A DNA stretch of 64,000 nt from assembly GCA_026545765.1 (NCBI GenBank), contig CM048840.1:33918765-33982764 (forward strand), written 5' to 3'. A program made the position numbers and the translations under genes. Positions 36,901-48,985 of the stretch are shown in pieces; position 1 is the first letter of the stretch, and each line of letters begins with the position of its first letter. Under the pieces are notes generated by a model. That model had not been told where the DNA came from, searched no databases, and saw only the letters and a program-made list of their open reading frames with translations. This DNA is from Plantago major (Eukaryota; Streptophyta; Magnoliopsida; Lamiales; Plantaginaceae).

Positions 36901-37212
36901 TCCCAGTCAACCGTAATCAACTTTGACCATATATGAATCTTAAAATATAATAATTTAATACTTAATAATTTTATATTATGAAATATTACTTCTTTAATTT
37001 TTTTATATTTTTTATTGTTATAGTTTAGAAGTAAATCGCGGTTAAAGTTGGTTCTTTAAAAAGGACGGGGGAGTAGTAAGTAATAATAAGAAAAAAATAG
37101 GTGAAAATGAAAAAAAAGTGGAAAGGAGCAAAAGAAAGAAAGAGAGTAATTGGGGGCCTTGAAAAATAAAGAAAGAATGTCGGAGCAGAAAGAAAGCGCA
37201 GTTTTGCCGCCC

Positions 37213-37233
37213 TAACCCTATATGTATATATAC
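37213..37233 (+). promoter_or_regulatory. TATA region of the MGAC repeat-protein gene
   Basis: 'ccctatatgtatatatacc' lies about 120 bp before the start codon, overlapped by a telo-box-like 'aaccctat', and is followed by a CT-rich stretch typical of plant transcription start regions. A Stowaway-like tail ('ggacgggggagta') ends about 140 bp further upstream. Confidence 0.55.
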
Positions 37234-37351
37234 CCTACCTCAACCCCTCACTCTCCTCCGCACTCATCATCTCCTCTTCTATAATCTCTCTTACAATTTA
37301 CAAATCTTTCAAATTCCCTTTCAACAGATAAAACCAAACATCTAATCAACA

Positions 37352-39540
37352 ATGGGAGCTTGTGCGACTAAGTTTAGCGTCTTGAAGGACGCTGGTGAAG
37401 CTCCGGCTCCTGCACCGGAGCTGCTCAGCAAAGAGCTCACGGCGGCGGAACTCGACGCCAAGAAGGAGGCTGTGACGGACGGTGATGAAGCCAGCCGCCA
37501 ATCGCTCGGTAATTTGTTGATGGGCAATCAGGTAAAAAAATATACTAGTGATTGGTAATTCGTATTTTTTTTTTCTTTTCCAAATGTATGTCGATTTACT
37601 GATTATTCGATTGGGGTAAATTTAGATTCCTCTGTAATTTAACTTAATTACTTGTTGTTCCTGGATTTTTAAATTGTAATTGCTGTTTTGACTTGCTTAG
37701 AATTGCTGGTGAATTTAGTATAGGCGGAATTGCTGGTGAATGTAATGTTGTTTATCCAATGCTCGTTTATGCCAAATTGACAATACATGGTTTGATAAGA
37801 AGAGTTAGAACTGTGATTATTGTGTTGGAACTTGGAAATTGGAATTCATGATTTGTGTCTTAATTGAACAAAGGGAGAATCGGGTAGGAATAATCGTGTA
37901 GTTGTTGTTAACACGTGATACACTCATCCAAGTTGCTAGCGTAGGATCCGAATTGATGGGTTGGCTTTAAAGGTCTCAGCTTTACACTATAATCAAACAA
38001 TTTGAAGCAGGCTAAGTGTTTATCTTCACTATCTTTACACGATAATCAAACAAAAGGAATCGGCCAACTGTTTAACTTCATTGTCTTTACACTATAGTCA
38101 AAGAATAGGGATCAGGCAAGTGTTTAACTTCTACCTTGTTTATGGTCTGAACTTGCAATTTACTTTGTTCAAGACAGGCCAAATCATTGCTTTTTTTTGT
38201 TAGGATTCATTGTAGAAATTTTTGACTTTTTTGCTGGTATGTTTGGCCGTGTTCCGTTTGATTTTGGGGAGGACGGGTGGTTTGCATACATCTGTCTGTT
38301 ACCTGTAATTCTAGTTTGAGCGTTCGCGATTTTCTTTTCTTTGTGTTGGATGTTCATTGAAAAGACAACGAAACAGGTCATCTTCTATTTCCCCACCACT
38401 TGTTGACCTTTTTGTCTATCTACACAATGATTCTTGCCATCTTGAGAGCTATTACTTATTCTGTGCCCCATCTGGTTTCTTCTCTTTTTATCTGTCACCC
38501 TGATTGAAGGCATAAAAGTTGCACATGTGCTTTGTTAATAGAACGGTTTTCTTTAGTAGAATATGCCATCATGTATTATAGTAGAGAATCATGTTGGTCT
38601 TTTGTAGCAGGATTATACTGTAACTGGATAGCAATTTGATTTAGAATGCAGAACTCTTCGCAAAGAGTGCATGAATTATCTACTTGGCAAAATATATGTA
38701 AATGTGTCACTTTGATATACCTGATCTTTTCTCATGAAGATTGTTTCAACAATTTAACAGAAGGAAGGTGAAAAAGCAACGTCAGAGCAAGAGAAACAAG
38801 AGAAGGCTACAGAGGCCACAAACCAAGATGAGGTGGTTGTTAAATCTATTGAAACAGTTACTGATGGTCCAGTCAAGTGTGAAACTAAAGAAGTGGTAGC
38901 CGTTGATGCGCCTAAGGCAGAGGAAGAGAAAATGGAGGAGAAAGCAGAAGCAACGGAAGCCCCACATGCTGAGGAAAAGAAGACGGAGGAGAAAGTAGAA
39001 ACAGCAGAATCCCCAAAGGCAGAGGAAAAGAAAGCAGAAACAAAGGAAGCCCCAAAGGCAGAGGAAAAGAAAACCGAGGAGAAAGCAGAAACAGCAGAAT
39101 CCCTAAAGGCAGAGGAAAAGGAAACTGAGGAAAAAGTAGAAGTAACAGAATCCCCAATGGCAGAGGAAAAGGAAGTAGAAGTAACAGAATCCCCAAAGGC
39201 AGAGGAAAAGAAAGTAGAAGTAACAGGAGCCCCAAAGGCAGAGGAAAAGAAAGTAGAAGCAACAGAAGCTCCAGAGACAGAGGAAAAGAAATGCGAGGCA
39301 AAAGGAGAAGCTCTGGAAGCTCCAGAGGCAGAGGAAAAGAAACCCGAGGCAAAAGTAGATGCTGTAGAAGCTCCAAAGACAGAGGAAAAGAAAACTGAGG
39401 AGAAAGTAGAAGATAAACAAGTGGTTGAGTCACCAGAAAAAACCGAGAAAAAGAAACCCGAAGAGGAAACCATAAAACCAGAAGTAAAGAATACTGAGGA
39501 GCAGAAACCAGCTTCTTATGCAGATACGCTTAAAGCCTGA
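37352..39540 (+). CDS. N-terminally lipid-anchored acidic Ala/Glu/Lys repeat protein (MGAC protein)
   Basis: Two exons, 37352-37531 (exactly 60 codons) and 38761-39540, with a 1229-bp intron, encode 319 residues. The protein starts MGACATKFSVLKD: Gly2 with Cys4 is the classic N-myristoylation plus palmitoylation signal, so membrane attachment is predicted. Residues about 80-290 are a tandem array of a motif near 'APKAEEKK(T/A)EEK', 10-15 residues long and repeated about a dozen times. It is rich in Glu, Lys and Ala, lacks hydrophobic segments and is likely disordered or helical. The tail ends 'SYADTLKA'. No catalytic domain is present and I do not know its function. The promoter, clean splice junction and open frame through the repeats argue for a real gene. 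Long antisense ORFs across the repeats are codon-bias shadows. Confidence 0.85.
38920..39420 (+). repeat. Coding minisatellite in the MGAC gene
   Basis: Imperfect repeats of 'ccaaaggcagaggaaaagaa' occur at spacings that are multiples of three, so copy changes keep the reading frame. Some neighbouring units (about 39140-39260) are nearly identical, suggesting recent expansion. Confidence 0.85.
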
Positions 39541-40061
39541 CAAGAACACAAGGTTGTCAAAAAATGACTTAGCTTCCAAATCATGGATGATAAATGCGCA
39601 GGACCTTAAAAGCTGATAATTATATGGATTAGTGATGTGAGTGAGAGTGTGATTTTGATGTGTGATGAGTTTCCTGACTCAAATTTTCACCTTTTTGTTT
39701 GTGATTTGGATGTCTGATTCGTTATGTTCTTTGCTCTGAATTTGTGACCAAACACCATTAGATTTCTATATTGAATTTTTTATCAGTAGAAACCGTGATT
39801 CTCAAACGACTCAAACCCAAATACAGAATTTTTTCGATCCAAATAGAGAGGCTACGTAATTTGAATGACATATTTCTTCAATCTTTACTCATAGTAGTAT
39901 ATTTTGAACTGCAAATTTGCAGCTCATTCTAAAAATATGAAGTTCATACTCATCCAAGAATTTCTGAACAGAAACATCAATAAAATGTAATCTCACAGAG
40001 TGGATAAAAGGTTTCTCTTTATTTGAATGTCTCTCAACCTAATAAACATCAACTCATAATC
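39541..40061. other. Convergent 3' spacer
   Basis: Holds the 3' ends of the plus-strand MGAC gene and minus-strand UMAMIT B, which converge about 520 bp apart. No other feature was seen. Confidence 0.5.
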
Positions 40062-40318
40062 TCATACTCCGATAGCAGTCTCAGAAGATTTTTCTTCACC
40101 TGTTATTTTGCCAGGAATAGACGCAGAATTGCCACCTGTTTGATTTATCCCTGAAGATTTCTTCTCCATAACACCTTCACCACTGCCTTGGGTCCCTGGG
40201 TCAGCCATCTCCGTATCCTTGGATTTTCCCCAGAGCACAGTGTATAATCCCACGATGATGAACACCGATCCTATCATGCTAAACACATAACAGTAGACTA
40301 ATGTTAGTATATCAGCAC

Positions 40319-40350
<32 letters not shown>

Positions 40351-41836
40351 GGTTGTATTAGCTGAAAAGTGGGAAAATGAAGATATAAGAGTATACATTA
40401 CCTTCCCAAAGTTAAATTATAACCAAGAAAAAATGAGACAAGCAGGGCGACAATACAAGACCCAACGGGGTGAATGACGCTACAAATAAAGGGCCTTTCA
40501 CCCTAGTTCCCCATGCTGTTATCACTGTTTCAAATCCTGTTCCAATAATTCCCTACAACCAAAAATTTACTAAATTATGGAAAAGAAAAAGTTCTAAAGT
40601 ATTACATGACACAAAAAGAGTTCTGAAACGGCTTTCCTGCCTGGAAAATGATATTGTTTTTGTACCATGTAACCAGCAGCTAAAAGTCTGAAGTTGAAGC
40701 CAAGTTTCCAATCATTCAAACTATGTGATCGGCACAATGCGTAGACTCCTGATATGATTGCTCCAGTGAAACAGATAAATGCACTGCTTGAAAAGTGAGG
40801 GTATCCCTGACTCATTTTCGTCTGTGTATAATCAAGAGAGAAACTATAATGACTTAAAAACCTAATATTATCTGACACAACATAATCCAATTTGAAAATG
40901 TGAAGCTACCTGTAGAAGCAACCAGGTTGCATAAATAATGCAACTTAACAGCGCTAATAAGCAGCCAAGGACATGATTATGTTTCGCAGGTGGCTGCACA
41001 ACACTTTGTTGGTGGTGACTGAATTTTGTCGACCACAGTGTGATGGTCATGCCCTCGTAAAGTGTTAAAATCATTGCTCCACCAAGGCCTAATGCTGTTC
41101 CTATAACCTTTGCTTTTCCTGATGATCTTCGTATTTCTATTCTTTCCATCCTGTGTACCAAAAAGCTTTCATATTAACATTTCCGTGTGGCACTTGGCGA
41201 CTAGTGACATTTTCAATATTTGGTAATGGTAAGAAAGAAGTACCTGAATATAACGGCCAGGAGCAGCGTCAGTGCTGGAATGGTATTAGTCATGGATGTT
41301 GCTACTGTTGCAGTAGTTAACGTCAAACATGCGGCATACGTATTGCTTCCTAGTGCTCCCCTGCAATTGATTTTTTTCTCCATCCTTACAAGAACTCAAC
41401 AACAGAAGGAAATGAGTATAAGAAAATTTACCCCAAAAATCCAATTGCTAGACCTTGGCAAGCTATCTTCCAGGTCATTTTTGGCCTTGTATTTCTGCAG
41501 AAGTAAATTACTAATTAGAAATGAGATACTTTATGAAATTAAGCTACCATTTGTTATACTGCATTACTAAACTAACTACACAAATTCTTTCAACAAGCTG
41601 AGGTCAATGTTAGATCCATAAAAATGTGAAATGTACCTTTCAATAAGAAAAGCCAAAGGAGCAATGGCAATCGCAGCAAAGAGCATCCGGTAGAACACCA
41701 ATATATCAACCTTCATTCCACCAGCGAATGCAAGTTTGTAGACGATACCAACTCCTGCGAATACTATCTTTTCCAGTACCAACGCCATTACTGGCTTAAC
41801 ATCCCGTAATGCAGCACCAACTTTAGGAGAAACCAT
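40062..41836 (-). CDS. WAT1-related / UMAMIT transporter B, frameshifted in exon 6
   Basis: Seven exons on the minus strand: 41637-41836, 41432-41494, 41244-41360, 40910-41150, 40666-40821, 40402-40552 and 40062-40278. Allowing one missing base they would encode about 381 residues. The start is the ATG at 41836 ('MVSPKVGAALRDVKPVMAL'). Markers: 'FYRMLFAAIAIAPLA', 'RPKMTWKIA', 'GALGSNTYAACLTLTTATVA', 'HNHVLGCLLALLSCIIYATW', 'WGTRVKGPLF' and 'GLYTVLWGKSKD'. Exon 6 measures 151 nt against 152 in UMAMIT A and C. Comparison with C places the missing base in a short T run near 40453 (plus strand 'caatac' where 'caaatat' is expected). The frame then hits a stop before the last transmembrane segments. 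It is either a young pseudogene allele or a homopolymer error. It is a tandem duplicate of UMAMIT C. Confidence 0.9.
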
Positions 41837-42600
41837 CTTAACTTGATAGAAAACTGAAAGGAAATGAAGTGCAATGAGTTATATAAGATTGAAGAAATTA
41901 GACAATTTCAAGATTTTAGCTCTTGAGTCTCAACTCTAATGTTAACTGATCACATTCATCAGTAGTTATATAATGTCAAGATTACGCGTTTTAAACAACA
42001 TCACATATAAAAGAGGTAGAATATTTAGGTAGTGTGACAATGTAAAGAACATATAGTAAATGGAAAAGAAGTAAATTATTAAATGCAACCATTTCCTTGT
42101 CCTAAACTCATTTTGTCCTAGGAATAATGTATTATTCCAAATATGACAGAAAGATTACTATATTCGGAATGGTACACCTAAAGTGCAAAACTGGAAGATT
42201 TGTTATGATTTGGAGGAGTATTCACTTACTGCAATGTGCATGAGATGAACTACACCTACTAGTTGAATGAATATGAATGCAAAGAAAAATAGCGAAATAC
42301 TAACATGCGATAGATAAATTTTGGTACCGGATTGATGAATTTAGATAGAGCGAAATGAAAGAGTTACTGGAGTCGAACTAGTTCACATTAATCCCAAACA
42401 ATGAACAAGAGTTGCAGGAGCCTAACTACCAAGAACAATTTGAATTATCTAGCTATGGCGCCTTTTAACACCGATTAGCCTAGACGCAAGAGAACCTCGT
42501 GCTACACACATAAACCTTACAATAGAGTTCTTGAGAGTATGAATGTAAACTCCATGGGATGGTTTATAATAAAAGATATTGCATTAATTAGTGCAATTAA
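41837..42600 (-). promoter_or_regulatory. UMAMIT B upstream region shared with UMAMIT C
   Basis: Blocks here recur upstream of UMAMIT C: 'gttatataatgtcaagat' (about 41965; also near 53895), 'ccatttccttgtccta' (about 42090; 'ccatttgcttgtccta' near 54030) and 'acttactgcaatgtgcatga' (about 42225; near 54057). The tandem duplication therefore included about 500 bp of promoter, which may preserve shared regulation. Confidence 0.6.
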
Positions 42601-42758
42601 TAATTTACCAATAATGAGTGATTTTTGGGGCTCATGGATCCCACCAACCACGCCCTCTAGCCAATGGGCCACCAACCCCTAATGGGCTTCCCCTGGGAGG
42701 TAAGTTCAGCCCACTCCAAGACTTATTCCCACTTGTTGATCTTCCATAAATACCCGTT

Positions 42759-43581
42759 AGTTGGAATTTTAGTGAATGATTGAGCTTTCAATTCATTCGA
42801 TGAATTGGTCAATGAGGTCCAACACGTCGGAAACAAGAATTCCGTGTAATTGTATATCTCGTTGTTAAAACGAATTACACTTTATGTACTAAGTCACTAA
42901 AATCGCCAAGTGGTGAAAGGGTGATTAATGCATTAAGTGTGTTTGATCAATACATGGGTCATCTTAAACATGAGGATTCGTAATCCTATGTGCTAAAATT
43001 CGGGTTGAAGAGCAAAGTAATCGAAAGGAAAGGAGAAAAATCGAATCTGAGAGGAAAAACTGGGAGCTCATGGTCCGCGTGATGAAAGTTTACATCCAAT
43101 GCGGTTGGTGCCTGAACAGGCGCGATTTCCTCCGAAAATTCAAATTTTTCCTGGTCTTTTCATGAATAGACACTTCCTTTAAGTTAAAGAATTGTGTCCC
43201 TTTCAACTTGTGTCTATTGAATGAAGAGTTAACACCTTTAGTAGAAGGATATAACTCTTGAGAAAGATCACCAAACGAGTATAAATATGTGGAGAAGTTC
43301 TTCACAAGAACATACATCACATTCCCTACTTGTTTCTTTCCTCTTGCTCTTTTGTGCATCCTTAATTACACACTCAAACTAAGGTTCGGCAGACTCGGCT
43401 ATCGGAGTGCAACCTAGCCGTTTAAGAGAAGTTTTATCCTGGGAGACTGTTGCAAGCAACCCGTGTGCACCGTAGCGGGGCAACAAAGTCTTAAGGAGAG
43501 ATAGTCAAACTATCGACTCTTCTCGGCCCTGTTTTCTTCTTCTCTACTTCCATACCCGCAGATACCTACCATATTCCTACA
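42759..43581 (+). repeat. Copia-2 5' LTR
   Basis: Aligns with 48002-48985 apart from about 150 bp present only in the 3' LTR. It begins 'agttggaattttagtgaatg', where the partner has 'tgttggaattttagtgaatg', and ends 'accatattcctaca'. 'ataaatatgtgg' near 43279 may be the TATA region. Confidence 0.88.
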
Positions 43582-43616
43582 ATATTAAGACTTTATCTGT
43601 TTGTGGAAGTACATGA

Positions 43617-44995
43617 AGATGTCTACTCCTGTGAATGACGTTGTTGGTGGAAGAAACTTCAAAAGCTGGAGGCAAAAGATGAAAGGGGCTTTCGATGCTT
43701 GGTCGCACATCGACATTCTCTGTAAGATTTACATTTTGAATTGTCTTTCAGATTATCTTCACTCTGTTTAATGTACTGTCTCTTCCGCCAAATCCATTCG
43801 GGAATTGTTGGAAAAGAAGAATAGTTCTGAAGTTGCTGGCATGAAGAAATTCATGGTAGCAAATTTTCTGAAATTAAAAAATGATGGACTCTAAACCTGT
43901 GGGGGGTTTAGTTGAAGAATTCCAAATGCTTTTGCATGTCTTGGATTATGAGAACTTGAAACACAATGAATCCTTCTTGGCGGCTGCTTTAATTGAGAAA
44001 TTACATCATTCGTGGGATGAATTTTCAAGTTACTTGAATCTTAAATCCAAGGAGATGAAGTTGGAAAACTTTATTATCAAACTCCAGATTCTGGAGGATA
44101 ATAGGAAGGCTTTGAACAAAGGGAAACAACCCATTTTTGCAAAGGCGCACTTGGTTGAGACCAAGGGTACACCTTCTACTGTGGATAGGACTTCAGAATT
44201 CTCTGCGGTTGTGCTTGAAGCAAATTTGGTGGAAAATTCTGGAGCCTGGTGGTTAGACACCGGAGCTACTCGCCACATATGCTCCGATAAAAGTGTCTTC
44301 TCGAACTACACTCCGGTGAGCAACAAGAGGCTGATCATGGGAAACCATGCAAGCTCTGAAGTTGCCAGTGTTGGAAGTGTGGTCCTCCAAATGACTTCTG
44401 AGAAGACGCTTGTTCTCAAAGAAGTGTTTCATGTCCCGGACATGAAGAAGAACTTGGTTTCAGGATCACTCTTGGTGAAGGCTGGCTTTAAGTTAGTCTT
44501 TGAATCTGGGAAGTTTGTAATCACCAAGTTTGGTGAATTTGTTGGAAGAGGTTACGTCGCTGACGGGCTCTTCAAGTTGAATGAAAACTCTGTAATGCAT
44601 AAGTCAATAAATGGGAAGAATGTTTCTTCTTACCTTGTTGAGCAACCTTATTTATGGTATTATAGATTAGGACATGTCAACTACAAATCGTTACAAACTC
44701 TTGCAAAACTCAAGTTGTTGCCTGGTATCAACTTTAACGACCATCAGAAATGTGGGGTGTGTGTTGAAGCAAAACTAAAAAAGTCTCCCTTTCCCTATGT
44801 GGAAAGAAGTTCTTCCCCTCTCGAATTAATCCACAGTGACTTATGTGATTTGAAATTCGTGCAAACAAGAGGAGGAAAGAAATACTTTGTGACATTCATA
44901 GATGATTGTACAAGGTGTTGTTATGTTTACTTGCTGAGAAGCAAAGATGAGACCTTGGAGGCTTTCAAAAACTACAAAACTGAAGTTGAGAACTG
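43617..44995 (+). pseudogene. Copia-2 gag, protease and integrase N-terminal region
   Basis: Gag-like sequence from the ATG at 43617 has a stop and a frame change near 43770-43890. A 371-codon frame then gives 'PVGGLVEEFQMLLHVLDY' (UBN2 gag), the protease motif 'WWLDTGATRHIC', the characteristic 'HVPDMKKNLVSGSLL', the GAG-pre-integrase finger ('WYYRLGHVNYKSL' with H and C-x-x-C) and the integrase start 'KKYFVTFIDDCTRCCYVYLL'. It stops at 44996. The zinc knuckle between gag and protease seems missing. Confidence 0.88.
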
Positions 44996-45770
44996 ACTTA
45001 TCTGCAGTATCAAGTCAATACTGTGATCGTGGTGGGGAATGCGCGTATCAAGTCACTGCGCGTATCATTCATCAAACAACAGCCCCCTACTCTCCTCAAT
45101 CGAATGGAATTGCTGAACGCAAAAAACAGGACATTGAAGGAGAGGATGAATGCTATGTTGTTAAATTTTGGGCTTCCTCAGAATTTGTGGGGTGAGGCCA
45201 TTCTAACGGCTAATAAGATTCTAAACAGAATTCCCCGGAAGAAAAGCAACAAAAATCCATATGAACTATGGAGAGGTCACCCCCATCTTACAAGATGCTC
45301 AAAGTGTGGGGTTGCTTGGAAAAGGTAGAAGTGCCCAAGCCAAAGCAGGTTAAGATTGGTCCTAAAACTATAGATTGCAGTTTCCTAGGATATGCAAATA
45401 ATAGTAGTGCTTATCGATTCTTAGTCCATCGGTCTAAGATAGGTGATGTACATGTTGGGACAATCATAGAATTAAGGGATGCTGAATTCTTTGAAGATAC
45501 CTTTCCTAGGAAGGAAAAGAAGGACTTGGCTTTCTTTAAAAGTCAAGTGGGTGAATTTGGTGAGAATGAAAATTCTGGACCAAATGAACTTGATGGATCA
45601 AACGTGGGGTCTTCCTCTTCTAGCATTTTACCTAGTTCAAGCCAAGAGATAACCAAGGCTCATGGTCTTGAATCTAGTGTCTTCCTTCAATCTGACTCAC
45701 CAACTCAAGAGAATAAAAAGGCTCATGATGTTGCCAGGGGAAGAAAGCGATCTAGTAGTTCAATATAAGA
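44996..45770 (+). pseudogene. Copia-2 integrase C-terminal part and linker
   Basis: Frames change at least twice. One gives 'PYSPQSNGIAERK' (catalytic Glu region), another 'NFGLPQNLWGEAILTANKIL' and 'NPYELWRGH', a third 'KTIDCSFLGYANNSSAYRF'. The expected T-D-N-G segment is missing; a short deletion may account for this. A Ser-rich linker follows. Confidence 0.8.
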
Positions 45771-46733
45771 GAATTCCAAGGCTCATGACATTGAACCAAG
45801 ACGTAGCAAAAGGGCTAGAAAGAAGAAAGAATTTGGTCATGATTTTCTGACCTTCTTGGTAGAAAATGACCCGAATACAATCAAGCAATCATTGTCAACT
45901 CCTGAGGCTCCTCTTTGGAAGGAAGCCATAGAGAGTGAAATTGGGTCCATCCTGCAAAATCACACTTGGGTATTGGCTGACCTCCGTTTAGGGATTAAGC
46001 CTTTAAGGTGCAAGTAGATTCTGAAGCGAAAGCTTAAGACGGATGGAACAATTGACAAGTATAAGGCCAGATTGGTGGTACAGGGGTACCTCAAAAGGAA
46101 GGTCTAGACTACTTCGACATATACGCTCCTGTGTCTAGATTAACTTCCATAAGAGTATTTATAGCCATTGCTGCTTTGCATGACTTAGAAATACATCAAA
46201 TGGATGTTAAAACAACTTTTCTCAATGGTGAATCGGAGGAAGAAATTTACATGGAACAACCTGAAGGGTATGTGGTTCCAAGACAAGAGGGCAAAGTTTG
46301 CCGCCTTGTAAAATCATTGTACGGGCTGAAACAGGCTCCTAAACAATGTCATGAGAAATTTGACAACTCGTTATTGTCAAAAGGATTCTCAATAAATGAA
46401 TGTGACAAATGCATTTACGTGAAAGGGGATTCCAATTCCTTCGTGATGATTTGTCTGTATGTGGATGACTTGCTCATCACATGTAGTAGTTACAAGTTAA
46501 TACTTGAGACTAAATCCATGTTGAAAAATCGTTTTGACATGAAGGACATGGGAATCGCTGATGTGATTCTGGGAATTAAGATTTCCAAGACTTCTGATGG
46601 TTTGGTACTTTCGCAATCTCATTACATTGAAAATGTATTGAAGAGATTTGAAGTTCATGGTTTATCACCATTGAAAGCACCAATGGATATGAGCAAGAAC
46701 ATTGCTAAACATCGGGATCCTCCTGTGTGTTAA
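45770..46733 (+). pseudogene. Copia-2 reverse transcriptase
   Basis: From about 45900 one frame encodes the RT start ('WKEAIESEI') with an in-frame stop in the usual K-W-(I/V)-F-K block. After a frameshift near 46090, 'HQMDVKTTFLNGESEEEIYM', 'CRLVKSLYGLKQAPKQC' and 'MICLYVDDLLITCSS' follow, then 'KDMGIADVILGIKI'. The YVDD catalytic box is intact, unlike in the first copia element, but the enzyme is broken upstream. Confidence 0.88.
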
Positions 46734-47381
46734 GATAGGCATGCGCAAGTAATTGGCTGCCTAATGTACATTGCTAACTATACACGTCCTGACATTGCTT
46801 ATCCTGTCAACAAGTTGGCAAGGTCCACACGCAATCCAGGAGTCGACCATTGGACAGCGTTGGAAAGGATATTGAGATATCTAAAACACACGCTTAAGAA
46901 TGGTCTGCATTACTCCAAATATCCTGCTGTGTTAGAAGGGTTTTCTGATGCTAAATGGATATCTGATATTAAGAACTGCAAGTCCACTAGTGGTTATGTT
47001 TTTACCATTGGTGGTGGGGTAGTGTCTTGGAAATCCTCCAAACAAACTCTGGTTTCTAGGTCAACCATGGAATCTGAGTTTATTGCTTTAGACAAAGCTG
47101 GAGAAGAAGCGGAGTTGCTCCGTGAGTTTTTTGAAGATATCCCTTGTTGGGATAAACCCGTGCCTTCAGTAACGATTAACTGTGACAGTCAATCTGCATT
47201 TGGAAGGGCACGAAGTAACATGTACAATGGCAAGTCTAGACACATTCGTCGTAAACATAAGACCATTAGAGAATTGCTCTCAACGGGTGTTATTTCTTTG
47301 GATTATGTGAAATCTAAAGACAATATTGCGGATCCGTTAACGAAAGGCCTTTCAGGGGGGGCAAACACTGTTTCTGTCTAA
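46734..47381 (+). pseudogene. Copia-2 RNase H
   Basis: After a stop at about 46731, the frame gives '[20 protein letters not shown]', '[20 protein letters not shown]', '[20 protein letters not shown]', '[20 protein letters not shown]' and '[12 protein letters not shown]', ending 'DPLTKGLSG'. The domain is almost complete. It stops at 47381. Confidence 0.9.
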
Positions 47382-48001
47382 GGGAATGGGGTTAAAACCC
47401 ATGTCTTAAAGAATCCTTGCAGTGGTAACCCAACCATACTGATTGGAGATCCCAAGAATTTGGTTCAATGTGGAAAACTAAGCTGTAAGGATTCGTCGAG
47501 CGCTTCGAGGGTGTTTTTGCAACACTAAGAAGTATGAGCACTTCGGATTATGTAACTTGTGACTATAACTCCAAAGCATATTCCCACGTAAGACATAAGT
47601 GCTACCTGCAGAATGGGTAAAGGGTGAGTTCATGGAACTCTTAATGATTCTCAAAGTTTGAAGCTCAAATGGGGTATTGGCAGGATACTCTTGTTGAGAA
47701 GTCACATATGCAAGTGTGAGGACTGGCCGCCCTAGAAACACACTTGTGAAACCAGGCGTGTCCATGGCCACAATGGACAAATGATAAGAATCTGAAACGA
47801 GTGCAGGGTTATATTAGTGTGGGTACTTTTGTCTTGGTATACACAAAATGCCGACCGGTTCAAGGCATCACGTCCACCGCGTGGCAAGTATATCCGAAGG
47901 TATTTTGCTAGGGAAGATTCAAAGCCGAAAGGTATCTATCCTGATGCTATTATAATCCGCCGGTAAGGTGCATGTGCATCAATTCCCTTTCATGTGGGGA
48001 T
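47382..48001 (+). other. Copia-2 3' non-coding region
   Basis: Between the RNase H stop and the 3' LTR; no ORF of note. Long 3' untranslated regions of this kind occur in several plant copia lineages. Confidence 0.5.
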
Positions 48002-48985
48002 TGTTGGAATTTTAGTGAATGATTGAGCTTTCAATTCATTCGATGATAAGTAGCTCGGTATATAAAGAGTCGTTCGCATTCAAAGGCTCAAGTCTGCGCT
48101 CGGGAAGGAGTTACTACATTAAAGAATTATTAAGGGATTATCAAAGTTCGGAGTTCAGTATTTCAGAAATATAGAATAGAAAAGACGCTTGCAATGAATT
48201 GGTCAATGGGGCTCAACACGTCGGAAACAAGCATTACGTGTAATCGTGTATCTCGTTGTTAAAACGAATTACACTTTATGTATTAAGTCACTAAAATCGC
48301 CAAGTGGTGAAAGGGTGATTAATGCATTAAGTGTGTTTGATCAAGACATGAATGAGTAAGTCATCTTAAACATGAGGATTCGTAATCCTATGTGCTAAAA
48401 TTCGGGTTTAAGAGCAAAGTAATCGAAAGGAAAGGAGAAAAATCGAATCCGAGAGGAAAAACTGGGAGCTCACCGCGGTCCGCATGGGACATAAAGTTTA
48501 TGTCCAATGCGGCTGGTGCCTGAACAGGCGCGATTTCCTCCGAAAATTTGAATTTTTCCTCGTCTTTTCATGAATAGACACTTCCTTTAAGTTGAAGAAT
48601 TGTGTCCCTTTCAACTTGTGTCTATTGAATGAAGAGTTAACACCTTTAGTAGAAGGATATAACTCTTGGGAAAGATCATCAAACAAGTATAAATATGTGG
48701 AGAAGTTCTTCACAAGAACATACATCACATTCCCTACTTGTTTCTTTCCTCCTGCTCTTTTGTGCATCCTTACACACTCAAACTAAGGTTCGGCAGACTT
48801 GGCTATCGGAGTGCAACCTAGCCTTTTAAGAGAAGTTTTATCCTAGGAGACTGTTGCAAGCAACCCGTGTGCACCGTAGAGGGGCAATAAAGTCTTAAGG
48901 AGAGATAGTTAAAGTATCGACTCTTCTCGACCCTGTTTTCTTCTTCTTTACTTCCATACCCGAAGATACCTACCATATTCCTATA
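48002..48985 (+). repeat. Copia-2 3' LTR with extra ~150 bp
   Basis: It follows a purine-rich 'catgtgggga' polypurine-like tract. It contains a segment at about 48046-48197 ('taagtagctcggtatataaa' onward) absent from the 5' LTR. The indel is bounded by short ATG repeats, consistent with a slip deletion in the 5' copy or an insertion here. Confidence 0.88.

Larger units (their letters stand above)
42759..48985 (+). mobile_element. Second Ty1-copia retrotransposon, decayed
   Basis: Two LTRs, 42759-43581 and 48002-48985, bracket a plus-strand internal region with gag, protease, integrase, RT and RNase H in copia order, plus about 620 bp of 3' non-coding sequence. It differs from the element at 15734 in LTR and protein sequence, so it is another lineage. 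Stops and frameshifts break the coding region. The LTR end bases have mutated (TG to AG at the left, CA to TA at the right) and no convincing target duplication remains, so it is older than the first element. It sits between UMAMIT B and C. Confidence 0.9.

Noticed and set aside
38754..39473. Long antisense ORFs (over 170 codons, three frames) opposite the MGAC gene exon 2
   Set aside because: They consist of Ser/Phe- or Leu/Pro-rich repeats, exactly the complement of the Ala/Glu/Lys repeat. They have no splice or promoter context and are codon-bias shadows.
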